A DNA stretch of 64,000 bases from Hemibagrus wyckioides (lineage: Eukaryota; Chordata; Actinopteri; Siluriformes; Bagridae). The notes under the pieces were generated by a model. It was not told the DNA's origin. It did not search any database and worked only from the letters and a program-made list of their open reading frames with translations. Position 1 is the first letter of the stretch. Each line of letters begins with the position of its first letter. Below, in pieces: positions 1 through 10,811 of this stretch. The stretch is from contig NC_080717.1 in NCBI RefSeq assembly GCF_019097595.1, forward strand, positions 11,345,336-11,409,335, given 5' to 3'. The position numbers and the translations under genes were made by a program.

Positions 1-1054
1 TCTCATGCATTAGTGCATTATTCCACAATCTTCTTTGTACTTGTTTCGGATCTAAAATGATAAAAGGTATTAAATTGGTCTTGCACTACTTGTTTTACTG
101 GCTGCTCCTTTAACCGATCTGTGCAGAGAATGCACAGTCATTTGGAATAAAGCAGAAACAACTTAATTTAAAGTCCTTCCTTTGCTCCTTACACACGATT
201 CTTGTTTCTTTACATTGTTTGGTCTCCAGTAGTGATCACATCCTGTCAGCCCAAGGGCAATCTTTCATTATGCTTACATGAAATCTCGGTAATCAAAGCA
301 GTAATTAAAGTGCGCCTTTTGAACTGGCCTGAAGTAGAGCCTGGACAATTGCAATACTTTCTCTCACATAAATTTCATGAATATATGAATATTTCAGGCC
401 TTTTCGTGCCGCATGCATAAAAAGCACTTGCTCATACTACTCAAGGGTAGTTCAGAATGTGCTTTTTTATAGTGCTCTTTACGGTCACTTTTGCACACTT
501 TTTCCAATATTTGGGATGACTTTAGGATTGATAGCACTTCTGTCTAACTGTCTGACTGATGACAAGAGGAGAAAACATTGTTGCCAGAAAAAGTGCACTG
601 CCTAGACATCAATTTGTCACGCAGTGCACAAATCTATGAGCAGCTGTGTAAACAGAGACCACTGAAAAGTCTAGTGAAGGGCTGCGGTTTTAACTCAGGA
701 GTATGGCAGTAAGTGTGACAACTCTAAACACAAACATAAAAATGTATTATTAGTAGTATTACTTTATAATCACTCCTGAGTATCCACAGATACTAGGTCT
801 TTGTGAATTTTCATGTTCTTCACATGTTCATGTGACTTTCCTCTGGATTCTTCAGTTTTCCCCCTCTGTCCAGAAACATCCAGGTAGATGAACTGGTTAT
901 GCTGATCTACAGGTTAAGCCAAATCAAAACATGCTGATCAGATGATCCACTGTGGGGACCCTGAAAGATTTAAGAATGTGTTAATTATAGAGTAATATTT
1001 ATGTACAGGTGACACTACATGGAAAAGCATATTTTAGAAAAGCACATTTAGGCT
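1..1054. other. Intergenic, no gene seen
   Basis: AT-rich sequence with no convincing exon on either strand. About 840-955 resembles a degraded piece of a common fish dispersed repeat of the kind that carries a 'fasten-your-seatbelt' text such as cctccaggtagatgaactg; the match is from memory and weak. The short open frame at 202-420 has no recognisable domain and no splice context that supports it. Confidence 0.4.
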
Positions 1055-1065
1055 GTGTTTAAAGA

Positions 1066-1137
1066 AGAGAATGAATCACAAATATCAATCTTGATATCAA
1101 ATATCAATCTTATCAATCTTGATATCAAATATCAAGT
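1066..1137. repeat. Short tandem repeat built on atatcaatcttgatatcaa
   Basis: The words 'atatcaatcttgatatcaa' and 'atatcaatcttatcaatctt' repeat head to tail for about 70 bp. Because the unit contains GATATC-type self-complementary words it can also fold on itself. No gene overlaps it. Confidence 0.7.
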
Positions 1138-1716
1138 TTTCATTGTCAGATTTTGGGTTAAAACTAACTGTATGGTCAGGTTGGTTCTGACTTCATGTGG
1201 GTTTGCAGGAGTTTGTGGGCTCAAATGTGCAGTTTTCTAAACCAAAACAGGATGAAGTGCTTTATTGCCACCTAGTGGACTTGGTTTGTGTCATGATATT
1301 ATCATATGATCTGTGAGCTCTTTTCAAATATGATCCACAAATTCTTGAGAATATGTTTTACATGTGTAAACAGTGTTTGTGGTAAGCAAAATATTCGTTA
1401 TTTATAATATATTTGCATGGGTGCTGAGGTCAGGTTTTGAGTCTGTCCAACGTTGCCTGGCAAATTTTTTCCCCGATCTGAGTGCAAGAGGCACTCTACT
1501 GGACATGTGCACTGCTTTTAGCCTGTGCCGACTGCCCCATAGTGCGGGCCTGGTAGGTAAGTTGCTCTCAGTGAGGCTAGCTGTAGGTAAGTCCAGTAGA
1601 GAAGAATGTATGTAAGGATTTTTCTTTTCGCAGCTCTCGGGTTTCATTAGCCACAGGCATAAAGAGCAGCTCAGACTATGCAGCTTTGCTTGTATCCAAA
1701 GTGGTTAGAAGGGGTA

Positions 1717-1740
1717 ACTCTCTCTCTCTCTCTCTCTCTC
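1717..1740. repeat. (TC)n microsatellite
   Basis: An uninterrupted run of about eleven TC units, seen directly, immediately before the dispersed repeat that follows. Confidence 0.9.
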
Positions 1741-1759
1741 ATATTCTACCCGATATACC

Positions 1760-2270
1760 AGTGTTCTTGACCACTTCTGCTCTCCAGACACATCTGATCC
1801 ATTCTGATGCTCTGCTTCTGGAAATGACTCCACATGTACAGCCTGGAGATATGAGATTGCTTTAGATAGCTCAGCTCGGAAACCATTACGATGACTTTGG
1901 ACTGCAAATGCCTCACAGTTTAGTCTCGTACAGTGAACAGTTAAAACTTCAACAAAATAGACTTCATATTAAAAACGAGAATGAGAACTTCCTGGTTAAA
2001 CAACTGCACTTTTTGATCATATAGAAGATAGTTATAGAAGGGAAATTATTTATAATCACATCCAGATGAGGATGAGTTCCCTTTTGAGTCTGGTTCCTCT
2101 CAATGTTTCTTCCTCATTTTGTCTTTTTTTTTTCTTTGCCACTCTCGCCTCTGGCTTGCTCATTAGAGATAAGTTTCAAATTTACATCCTGAATGTGCTT
2201 TGGATGTATTATCTACTTTGTGGCATTGTCCAATGTTAAAAGTGCTATACGAATAAAACTGAACTGAATG
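1760..2270 (+). repeat. Dispersed interspersed repeat, long copy
   Basis: The block starts near 'tgttcttgaccacttctgc' and ends near 'cgaataaaactgaactgaa'. Its right half contains 'gttcccttttgagtctggt', 'tcctctcaatgtttcttcc' and 'ggcttgctcattagagat', and a related tail recurs at 23285-23560 on the same strand and at 53005-53290 on the opposite strand. Recurrence at three places in 64 kb on both strands shows an interspersed element. The ending with a small AATAAA-containing tail suggests a non-LTR or SINE-like element, but I cannot assign a family. No open frame supports a protein. Confidence 0.7.
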
Positions 2271-2461
2271 GAAGTACAACTTTGACTATTCTCATTTTCA
2301 TTAAAAAAATAATTAACAGATCCAAACATGAAAGTTTTTCATTGCTTAAAATCATTCTTTTTACTAGAAATTCTTCAAGAGCTAGGATGAACATGCTGCT
2401 CTTATGCAGACAGGAAGAAGATGCTACTAAGCAGAGTAAGCATTGACACTGTAGCTTGCTG

Positions 2462-2565
2462 CTGACTGGAACAGTTGTCAATGCTACAACTGACCCTGAT
2501 TACAACTAACCATATTTTCCGCTTGAGAGAATAAGAAGCACGGTTCTGTATCTCAGAGCTGACGT
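2462..2565 (+). repeat. Direct repeat, copy 1 of 2
   Basis: About 100 bp containing 'ctgaccctgattacaacta', 'accatattttccgcttgag' and 'agaataagaagcacggttc' recurs with a few changes at 2870-2972. The copies lie about 400 bp apart in the same orientation. The cause could be local duplication or two insertions of one element. Confidence 0.75.
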
Positions 2566-2869
2566 CTCAACGGTTTGAAACACCACAGGGGCTTAAAAGG
2601 TCATTTCTTCTTGGAGGAACCTGGTTAATACTGTAATATGTAACTATTAGCAATGTGTCAGTAATGAAATATGATGTTGATGAAATGTAATTCTGTAGCA
2701 CTAGTAGTGGGTTCATTTAAAATATTATCAGCAGAATTGAGGTGGCTGCATCTATATTTAGACTGACTTTTAATGACATTTAAGATGTTTCTTAAAAAAA
2801 AAAAAAAAAACAAACATTAGGCACAAAGTATTGTTTTTGGGTTATGATGCCAAAACCACTGCAGCTTTT

Positions 2870-2972
2870 GGTGCTGAATGGAGCAGATGTCAGTGCTACA
2901 AACTGACCCTGATTACAACTAACCACATTTTCCTTCTGAGAGAATAAGAATGGCAGTTCTGTGTCTCAGTGC
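2870..2972 (+). repeat. Direct repeat, copy 2 of 2
   Basis: This is the partner of the copy at 2462-2565. It shares 'ctgaccctgattacaacta' exactly and then diverges by scattered substitutions. A run of about eighteen A residues lies between the two copies near 2793-2810. Confidence 0.75.
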
Positions 2973-4388
2973 TGACCTTTTACAGATACCTTGTTATGGA
3001 CACATTGCGTCATTTTCTGAAAGTCTTGACATTCTCTAAAGTTTAAGCGCCATTACATTTAACTGATTTATAAGACATCAGAATTCATGTCTGTAAAATG
3101 GTGTAACTTACCCAAAATATTCCATTCATGCTTCGAAACCTAGTTATTGTGTCAGTAAATTGGCCATTGGCACCAAAATGAAATTTTCTTGCCAGTGTGT
3201 CAAAATAGCAGTCAACCCTGGGAATGTTACTGTTTGTTTGTTTTTTGGACACTGACTGCTTACTATACTGTACTATTCTATACTATATAAGGTCATTTTT
3301 ATCTAGCTGAATGCTGTTGTGCATCACACTTCAGTGTTTCAGATATAGATTTTAACAGTAGTTAAACGTGTACAAATCTACACACTTGTACATACATGTA
3401 CAGTGCATTTATTTTTGAAGCGATGTGTTACGTGTAAACAGAAAATTCACATTTACATTTCATACACACTGAACAGAAAACTCCACAAGGTCATAATTTA
3501 GCAGACAAATTCCCTATAGGAATTGAAGCTGTGGTTATTTTTCTTATATCAGCACATCCTGAAGTGTTTATTCATTGTATGATCATCAGCGAGGCTAGAA
3601 CCTTAACACTGGGTAGGTCTGAGGCATGGTGTACCATCAGCTTCCGAGAAGGTGAACTCTTTATTGCAACTTTATTAACTTCCTATGCAACTTTCACATC
3701 ACACCTATACATTTTACACCGTCTGCTGAGTAGGTAGCAGCACTGTAGCTTCTTGAAGCAGGGGCTAGCCTAGCAAAGCAAGAACTGTCTTCTTGGGGTT
3801 TTTTTTTTTGGGTGGGCCATACCAACCTGCAGCATCACTGCTTATAATGCACTGACGTTTTTTTAATCATTTTATCCGTTTATGCATACATTTAATAAAG
3901 TCTGTAAAGCAATAGTTAGAACAATAAAGTGTTTTTTACTCACCAGCCCCTCTGTTGTCTCTGCTGCAATCAAGACAGTAAACAAATGTTACAGAGAAAC
4001 TGCCATGCGCAGCATTGTCCATCATGAAGGCTTTCCCATGCTGGAGACTCCTTCAATGAATTTGAAAATCTTAAAAGGATGTCTCGTTACAGAAAACGTT
4101 CACCGTATCAACCATTAAACGGTTTTATTTATTAAATAACAGTTTGTAAATCCGATTTTTTCGTAGAATTTTTATTACATTATGTGGAGCAGATGCTATA
4201 TAGACCTGTGAATGAGTTGTTACCAAAGAAACATCAGATTTGAATGACAGCCAATACAATTCTCAGAGCCTCTGCTGCTAACCCACAATGAATTCAATAA
4301 TAAAACATTGCAGCAGTACAGAGAAAATAACATCTACAGAGTATCTAAAAAAATGTGAAACACAGTGTCATATGGTTCCTTTTCCAGC
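2973..4388. other. Intergenic, no gene seen
   Basis: AT-rich sequence with short T and A runs. Open frames of 68-78 codons at 3531-3737 and 3882-4118 lack a recognisable domain and splice context. I see no repeat family that I can name here. Confidence 0.4.
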
Positions 4389-4391
4389 ACT

Positions 4392-4708
4392 CTAGTTAAA
4401 AGATTTTTCTTTCTTTATGTCACAGGTTTCACATTCATCATTAGAAAATGATCCGATATCATGATCAGAAAATCGCATGGCCAGTTCTTTTCGTTTATTT
4501 GTCTTTTTCATCATAACAGTATCATTCCAGTTCGAGTCACAGTAATGTAAGTACAGCACAGAAACCAGATTGCTTCCTTTGACACAGAAGGCTGCAATGG
4601 TGTGTGCAAGGGAGTGAGGTGTTGATATTGTTTTGCTGCAGCAGCTGATGCACGTCAGCACCTTTGATGTGGCTTTTTGCATGAGAGCAGCGGAAACCTG
4701 TTTAAATA
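4392..4708 (-). other. Unassigned open frame, possible 3'-terminal exon
   Basis: An open frame on the minus strand follows an acceptor-like sequence (tatttaaacag, exon side from about 4708) and runs about 104 codons to a TAG. Its end is charged, with several K, E and D residues, and it has CSCC-like and CETCD cysteine groups. I recognise no family and find no convincing upstream exon between here and rhog. It could be chance coding in the distal rhog 3' region. Confidence that it is a real exon is low. Confidence 0.2.
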
Positions 4709-4739
4709 ACGACACAAGCTTCTGCACTTAGTCACAGCG

Positions 4740-7445
4740 ACCCAAAAAAATAAAAACCTAATGCCACCCAGCTTACTGATCAGTTTCCTCTTTCCGTTTT
4801 GGTAGGCAATCGTTTCCATTTGGACTCCTGACTTGTAACTTAGTAATCTTTCCTGTGAGCTCTACAGAAACAGAAGCGTAAGGGGGGAAAAAACCCACAA
4901 TGAACTGTAAATTATAGTTTTATTTAGCATAATTTAAAGTCATTACACTGTTAGTTCATTTATACAAATGTTTGTTATAAAAATGACAATTTTGAAGAAA
5001 AAAAAAATCAAGTTCCCAGTGTATAAATGCAGTACCATACACCAAAGCAGGCAGACCAACATAGAATTGATGCATCCACGGTTTTCTGAGGGTTTTTTCC
5101 TCACTGACAAAACCAGAACCGTTCAATGGATTTTGCATTGTGGAATTCATTTCAATAAAGATTAGATTAAAGGCAATAATAAGAAATGGCTTGGATGGTT
5201 ATTATGCTTAGAGTAGAATAGAACAGGTCCGCTGTCTCAATGTGCTCTCAGTCTGATATCTTTGTATCCAAAGGCACTCTTTGGCTGAGTATTGTAGTCA
5301 AAAATTTAAAAATATATATATAAAATTAAAAGCTATTAGCATTCGAGAAGCCTGACTAACTCAGAGACACAGCAAGTAAGCCTTGATACGTAGAGAAATG
5401 TGCAACCCTTTCAGCACGCACAAAACAAACAAAAAATAATCCAAGTACCACTTCACTTTTGAAACCAAGCTACTGTTCAGCGATGTCAGTTTTGCATCAG
5501 CCACAAACCCAAGATGGCGATTACATGTGCAGGCGCTGTAACATGATAAAGTTGCAACCACATGGTATTTATAATAACTGTTGTTGAGATACAAAAAAAA
5601 AAAAAAAAAAAAAAAAAGGAATAAAGCTTCACTCATGCATAGGCTTATGTAATGCAATTTGTCAAAAAAATAAAATATTGGTCAACCGCTAATTAAACTT
5701 TTTAAGCACATAACACGTTGGAAAGAAAAAGAAAAAAAAAAAGAAAGAAACTAAACCAGACAATAGGAATTCATTCACAAGTACAGTTGATCAATCTGTG
5801 ATTTTTGGCTTTATATGGCAGTCTCAGTGAAGCTCGTCCTTACAGAGCACACATAACGAGTACTTCAGACTGTGAAAACCACTGCAGTTGTATACGTGTA
5901 TTTTTTCGCGAAGCAGAAACTGAATCTAGACGTTTGTATTGTATTCTAATACACATCTAGCTTTACACAAACACAGTAGCAAGTGCTCTGTATCGTTTAC
6001 AGGGAAGTGAAAAACATGAATATGGACTGAAATGTCAATTATCAGTCAGTAACAACAAAAAAAAAAAGTGACATTATGATATCATGCTAGTTGTGATCGC
6101 TTTTGTAAGCTCTAAAGACATTCGGAGACATTCCTTTTTCTCCAAATGTAAGCATGCATGAAATGAGCTTGGTGTATTTGACTAATGCCTGTAGAAGGGA
6201 ATACATGCTCTCATCGATACCTGCCAGGGCTAAGCACTGACTCACTGTGAAAAGCTGTGATTAAGAATGAATCACTGAGAGTTAAGAATGATGCAGCCAC
6301 ACAAGCCTGGCACTAAACCTTCGAGTACAGAGGACAAACGCTCTATTTACTTTTATTGCTTCGCTGTACAGAGCACTGAAATGTGTGCTCACTTGTTCAC
6401 AGGATTCAATTCCTAAATGAAGCGACTCTTTGAGTCAATTCAGTTGTGAGGCTTCAGACGATTCACAGGAAAAGGCGGGATTACGGATCAAATCCAGAAA
6501 CAAGTCAGGCACTTGGAATTAAATTGGTGAGGCATTGCTAGACACAAAAGCATCAGAAAGGCATCTACATTATGTGGGACCAGAGGGAAGACAAAATAGG
6601 AAGTGTGGGCTGCAGGCATACAAGGATCTGATAGCACTACAGTCATTTTTACGAGACATGACTTGTAAAAAAATCTTAAACTGTTTGTTATGTAGCCACT
6701 GTATTAGGCTGCAGACTTTTGTTTCATCTAAAGATGGTGTGTGTATAAGGCATATACGTGTCAATATAATGGCACACCTTTCTAACACCTCATTTCACAG
6801 AAACAAACAAACGAAAAAAAAAGAATATGACATCTTGGGTAATAGTAAAATACAATGAATATCTAAAGAGGTTTCTGCTTTTTCATTCTCAGGTGTTAAG
6901 CTCTCTACATGTGTATAAGTATGACATATCACACCTCACATTTTTTTTTTGTGTCAGGAAAGGATCTGAGCTACTGCTAGGCACAAAAAGGACAAAACTT
7001 CAGGCAGTAGAGAAGAGTTACTTCTCTCCTCAGACACTGCTCGAGTAAACAATCCCACCGTCCTCGAGCACTGGGTGAACACAGGTCAGACGGTTAGGTA
7101 ACTTTGTTTCTGTATTGCTTTGTTTCATTCTTAAAATATTGCCATGTATCTTGAAATTCCATTTTAAACCATGAGGTAAGTGCGAGAGATCTTGACAACC
7201 ACAGCGTTCCAAGGAGACTAAGGAGGCCAAAAGGGAAAGTGGTTCTGAAATGAACAGGTGTTTCTTCAGTTCTAGTAAAGAGTGCATACTTTGGTGACTG
7301 TAGAAGAAATAATTCAGGGAGCCAAAAACAATACCTAGAGTGGTTAAAAACACGAGTGAGGAAGAAGAGATGGCTATCAACACCAGGATCATCTGTCTGT
7401 CCTCTGAGCTCTCCGAGTCCATTTCCGTCAGTCCCCTAGGCCAAA
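4740..7445 (-). other. Probable rhog 3' untranslated region and downstream flank
   Basis: No convincing coding exon is seen on either strand. On the minus strand this is the sequence downstream of the rhog stop codon. An AATAAA signal (TTTATT on the plus strand) occurs at 6352-6357 and could end a transcript of about 1.1 kb of 3' UTR. Poly(A)-like runs on the plus strand lie near 5590-5617. A 143-codon frame at 7030-7461 overlaps the rhog stop in another frame and is treated as non-coding. Confidence 0.5.
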
Positions 7446-8021
7446 CTACAAGAGGACGCATTTTTTGGAATTCTTTTTGGTGACAGGGTAGAGAACAGCG
7501 CGCACGGCCTCAGCAAAAACTTCCCTGACGCCTTCTTGTAGCAGAGCAGAGCACTCCAAATACTTCACCGCGTTGATCTGCTTTGCCAGCGCTGTGCCCT
7601 GCTGCTGTGTGGTGGGCACCAGGTTCTGCTCCTTTAGCTTCTTAATGGTCTCGGAATCGTTGCGCAGATCGCGCTTGGTCCCCACAAGCAGCATAGGCAC
7701 ACTGGGGCAGTGGTGTGACACCTCAGGGAACCACTTATGTCGAACGTTGGCGTATGACGACGGGCTGCCGATGGAAAAGCAGATAATGAACACGTTGGTC
7801 TGAGGGTAGGAGAGTGTGCGCAGCCGGTCGTACTCCTCCTGACCCGCTGTGTCCCACAGGTTCAGGCTCACCGTGCGTCCATCAACACTCATCTGGGCAC
7901 TGTAGTTGTCGAACACAGTGGGGATGTACTCCTCGGGGAAGGCATTGGTGGTGTACGAGATGAGAAGGCACGTCTTCCCCACCGCTCCATCGCCAACAAC
8001 GACGCACTTTATCGTCTGCAT
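7446..8021 (-). CDS. rhog: Rho family small GTPase RhoG
   Basis: This 191-residue protein is RhoG, a Rac-subfamily GTPase that acts at the plasma membrane upstream of ELMO-DOCK and Rac in membrane ruffling, engulfment and vesicle transport (family knowledge). The sequence shows the P-loop GDGAVGKT at residues 10-17, the switch I effector segment [10 protein letters not shown] around 31-40 with the Mg-binding Thr35, switch [14 protein letters not shown] from residue 57 with Gln61, the base-specificity motif GTKRD at about 114-118, the Rho insert region, and ECSAL near 156-160. It ends in KKCVLL, a CaaX box with terminal Leu that predicts geranylgeranylation. The length equals that of mammalian RhoG. 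The coding region is one exon, with an acceptor (ctgcactgtag) just upstream at about 8051, so the 5' UTR is split. Nothing looks damaged. Confidence 0.97.
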   Translation of the reverse strand: MQTIKCVVVGDGAVGKTCLLISYTTNAFPEEYIPTVFDNYSAQMSVDGRTVSLNLWDTAGQEEYDRLRTLSYPQTNVFIICFSIGSPSSYANVRHKWFPEVSHHCPSVPMLLVGTKRDLRNDSETIKKLKEQNLVPTTQQQGTALAKQINAVKYLECSALLQEGVREVFAEAVRAVLYPVTKKNSKKCVLL

Positions 8022-9440
8022 CCTTCTTTAGGCCACACAGCCAGGGACACCTACAGTGCAGAAAACCCAAGTCAGTCAAGACTTCTGATGAATTAGTGGG
8101 AACATGAATTAGTAGGGTACATGAAGATTAAAAACGCTTGTAAATCTTCTTAATGTTTGAATTGTGACCAGCATGGAACATTTTTACGTGAGAAAATAAC
8201 ATTGCATAATAATTCAAGTGGTATATACACCAGCAACGTGAAGATAAACACTAGCAGAGACGATTAACACAATTTCTCAATGTTCACATCGACAAGCAGT
8301 GCTTTCATTTCCACCAATTACATTTTATAATTCAAATGAATGTTTATCCGACATGTTTTATTTTAAGGTGGGCTTTGATTTCATCTTTAAAGCTTAATCC
8401 AAATACAAAAGCCGGCTTATTCTTTTACAGTCACGTTTACAAGAACTACTCCATTGATGGCTTCAGTTTTTGGGAAACTGACCAAATACAATTTACTGTG
8501 AATTACAAGTACGGAAAAAATGAAAGTGAATTTAATCGCTTTTTTTAAAGATTTTTCACCAAAGTAGCCACAAAAGATTTACGAAACTAACTTTGCAAAG
8601 AAAAAGATAAATATTCCATAAATAACACTAGACTTGGATTGTTTTCGTAGCCATGGGCGGAAGGAAGTTCAGGCAGCTACTGACTACTGAATCCCAGAAG
8701 CTAGGCTAGCTTTTAACCGGCTAACGGTACACAACTAGCCTGCTAACAAACGAGCTAAATCAGACGAGTGGCTAACAAATGTAAGATGAATAAACAAAAA
8801 CAAACGCTACATACACCTTGGAGTCTGTACAACACCACTGCCACTATCCGCGTTGATACATCACTAATCACACAAGCCTGGGCCAGAGTTAGCTAACGCA
8901 GCGTTAGCGCGGCTGCTAGCCCTGCCCAGCTAATTCATTTCCGCTTCCTTTGCAATTCAAAGCTGTTTAGCTAAGTATTAATAACAACAATATACATAAT
9001 TGCTATAGAGGAGACACATTCCTGTCGTGTGTTATAATAGAAAGTTTCATCAAAACATGCGCACTAACACTTCACTAGACCTAACCTCCATCTAAACCTG
9101 CTCTTAATAACAGGATTAAGGTTTTCCCAGCTACACCTAGCCAGCTAAGGGTAGCTCCCAGGCTAATTACCGAGCTATTTTGTTGTTTTTCTGAAATTTA
9201 AAGTCGGTTTCAAACAGTGTCACAAGTTGTCTATATAAATAAACAATCACTTTATTTAACAGCCAGTACTCTACTGAATCTGACCGAACCTCCTTCAGAC
9301 TGGTCTTTAGTTTGGGTAAAAGTTTAAATGAAGTATCTCACCGCCTCAGAGATCCTCCCGCGCCCAGCTCTAACGCCGCTCAAGACTGAACACAGGAACA
9401 CAGCGACACGCTGACTAGCGTCGCCGCAGCTCCTTCACAA
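8022..9440 (-). promoter_or_regulatory. rhog: rhog 5' UTR, first intron and promoter region
   Basis: On the minus strand a good donor (GGCG|GTGAGATA) sits at about 9341 and the matching acceptor before the start codon at about 8051. A non-coding first exon therefore probably spans roughly 9342 to 9430, with an intron of about 1.3 kb. The first-exon area is richer in CpG than its surroundings (cgcgcccagctctaacgccg, cgtcgccgcag). The ends of exon 1 are inferred from splice consensus only; the transcription start is not visible. Confidence 0.55.
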
Positions 9441-9566
9441 TAAAAGTCCACTTTTCACGTCAGTGTAGGGCTCAAAGGTTCACTGTTTTTATGCTGTCTA
9501 GTAACCGGGTGTGGCAAAATGCAATTTAGATAACCGTTTGTGTGATTTAGTTCAACAGAATGTGTA

Positions 9567-10396
9567 CACGATATTGCCAAAAGTTTTGGGACACCCCTCC
9601 AAGTCATTGAGTTCAGGTGTTGTTTTTCAGGGGGTGGGCTCGGCCTCTTAGTTCCAGTGAAAGGAACTCTTAATGCTTCAGCATACCAAGACATTTTGGA
9701 CAATTTCATGATAATTGTGGGAGCAGTTTGGGGATGACCCCTTCTTGTTCCAACATGACTGCACACCAGTGCACAAAGCAAGGTCCATAAAGACATGGAT
9801 GAGAGAGTTTGATGTGAAGCTTGACTGGCCTGCACAGAGTCCTGACCTCAAACCAGTAGAACAGCTTTAGGATGCATTAGAGCGGAGACTGCGAGCCAGG
9901 CCTTCTCGTCCAACATTAGTGCCTGACCTCACAAATGCTCTTCTAGTGGAATCGTCAAAAATTCCCATAAACACACTCCTAAACCTTGTGGAAAACCTTC
10001 CCAGAAGAGTTGAAGCTGTTATAGCTGCAAAGGGTGGGCCAACTACATATTAAATTCATGTGCATGTAAAGGCAGAAGTCCCAGTTTTTACCTCGCTTAC
10101 AGTCTCCACTCTAATTAATCCCAAAGGTATTCTATTAGGTTGAGGTCAGGACTCATTCATGTCTTTATGGACCTTGCTTTGTGCACTGGTGTGCAGTCAT
10201 GTTGGAACAGGAAGGGGTCATCCTCAAACTGTTCCCACAAAGTTGGGAGCATGAAATTGCCCAAAATATCTTGGTATGCTGAAGCATTAATAGTTCCTTT
10301 CACTGGAACTAAAGGGCCGAACCCAACCCCTGAAAAACAGCACTTGAATTCAATGATTTGGAGGGGTGTCCCAAAACTTTTGGCAATATAGTGTAC
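9567..10396. mobile_element. Fold-back element from two head-to-head Tc1/mariner fragments
   Basis: The outer ends are the same sequence in opposite orientation: tgtacac.atattgccaaaa, then gttttgggacacccctcca. The left arm (plus, to about 10055) carries the C-terminal third of a Tc1 transposase, from the V-P-V-K-G-T segment to the AAKGGPTTY end, with stop codons and shifts. The right arm (minus, from about 10395 down to 10090) carries the same segment with an internal deletion. Neither arm keeps the N-terminal DNA-binding domain or first catalytic Asp. The whole forms a long imperfect palindrome with a short spacer. It lies just upstream of the rhog promoter side. Confidence 0.8.
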
Positions 10397-10811
10397 ACCA
10401 ACAGCTTTGCATAAATCCTGATGGAGATTTAGGTTTCTAATGAGTGGCTATAGAAAAGATGCTGTTAAAATGTCTTACTCGATTTTTATAACCTTATTGG
10501 AACTTTACTGGAAATGACTTGTTATTGGAAAGTTATTTGAAATTACAAAGGGTGCCATTCAAAATCCTAAAAGATTTTTTTCTAAAGTTAGAGTAAACAG
10601 GTAGAAGGTTTTTTTTTTAACAGATAGTGTGTTTTATTCAACTATTATCTCATAAATATTTAGAATGTATTGACAATAAACCAATTAGAACAGTATGCAT
10701 TTGTTGATTTGTCATTTATGTTTCATCAATCCATTATCAGTGCTTTAGCAACTACTGCACTAATACTGTGTTCAAAATAACATACTGTATGTGGCATGAA
10801 TATAAAGAGTA
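10397..10811. other. Intergenic, nothing recognised
   Basis: AT-rich sequence between two transposons, with a run of nine T residues near 10610. No exon or repeat family is recognised. Confidence 0.4.

Noticed and set aside
7030..7461. 143-codon frame on the minus strand with a hydrophobic segment overlapping the rhog stop
   Set aside because: It starts in the last codons of rhog in another frame and lies in the 3' UTR. No family was recognised and its only notable feature is a chance hydrophobic run.
9455..9835. 126-codon minus-strand frame
   Set aside because: It is the antisense of the Tc1 fragment in the left arm of the fold-back element.
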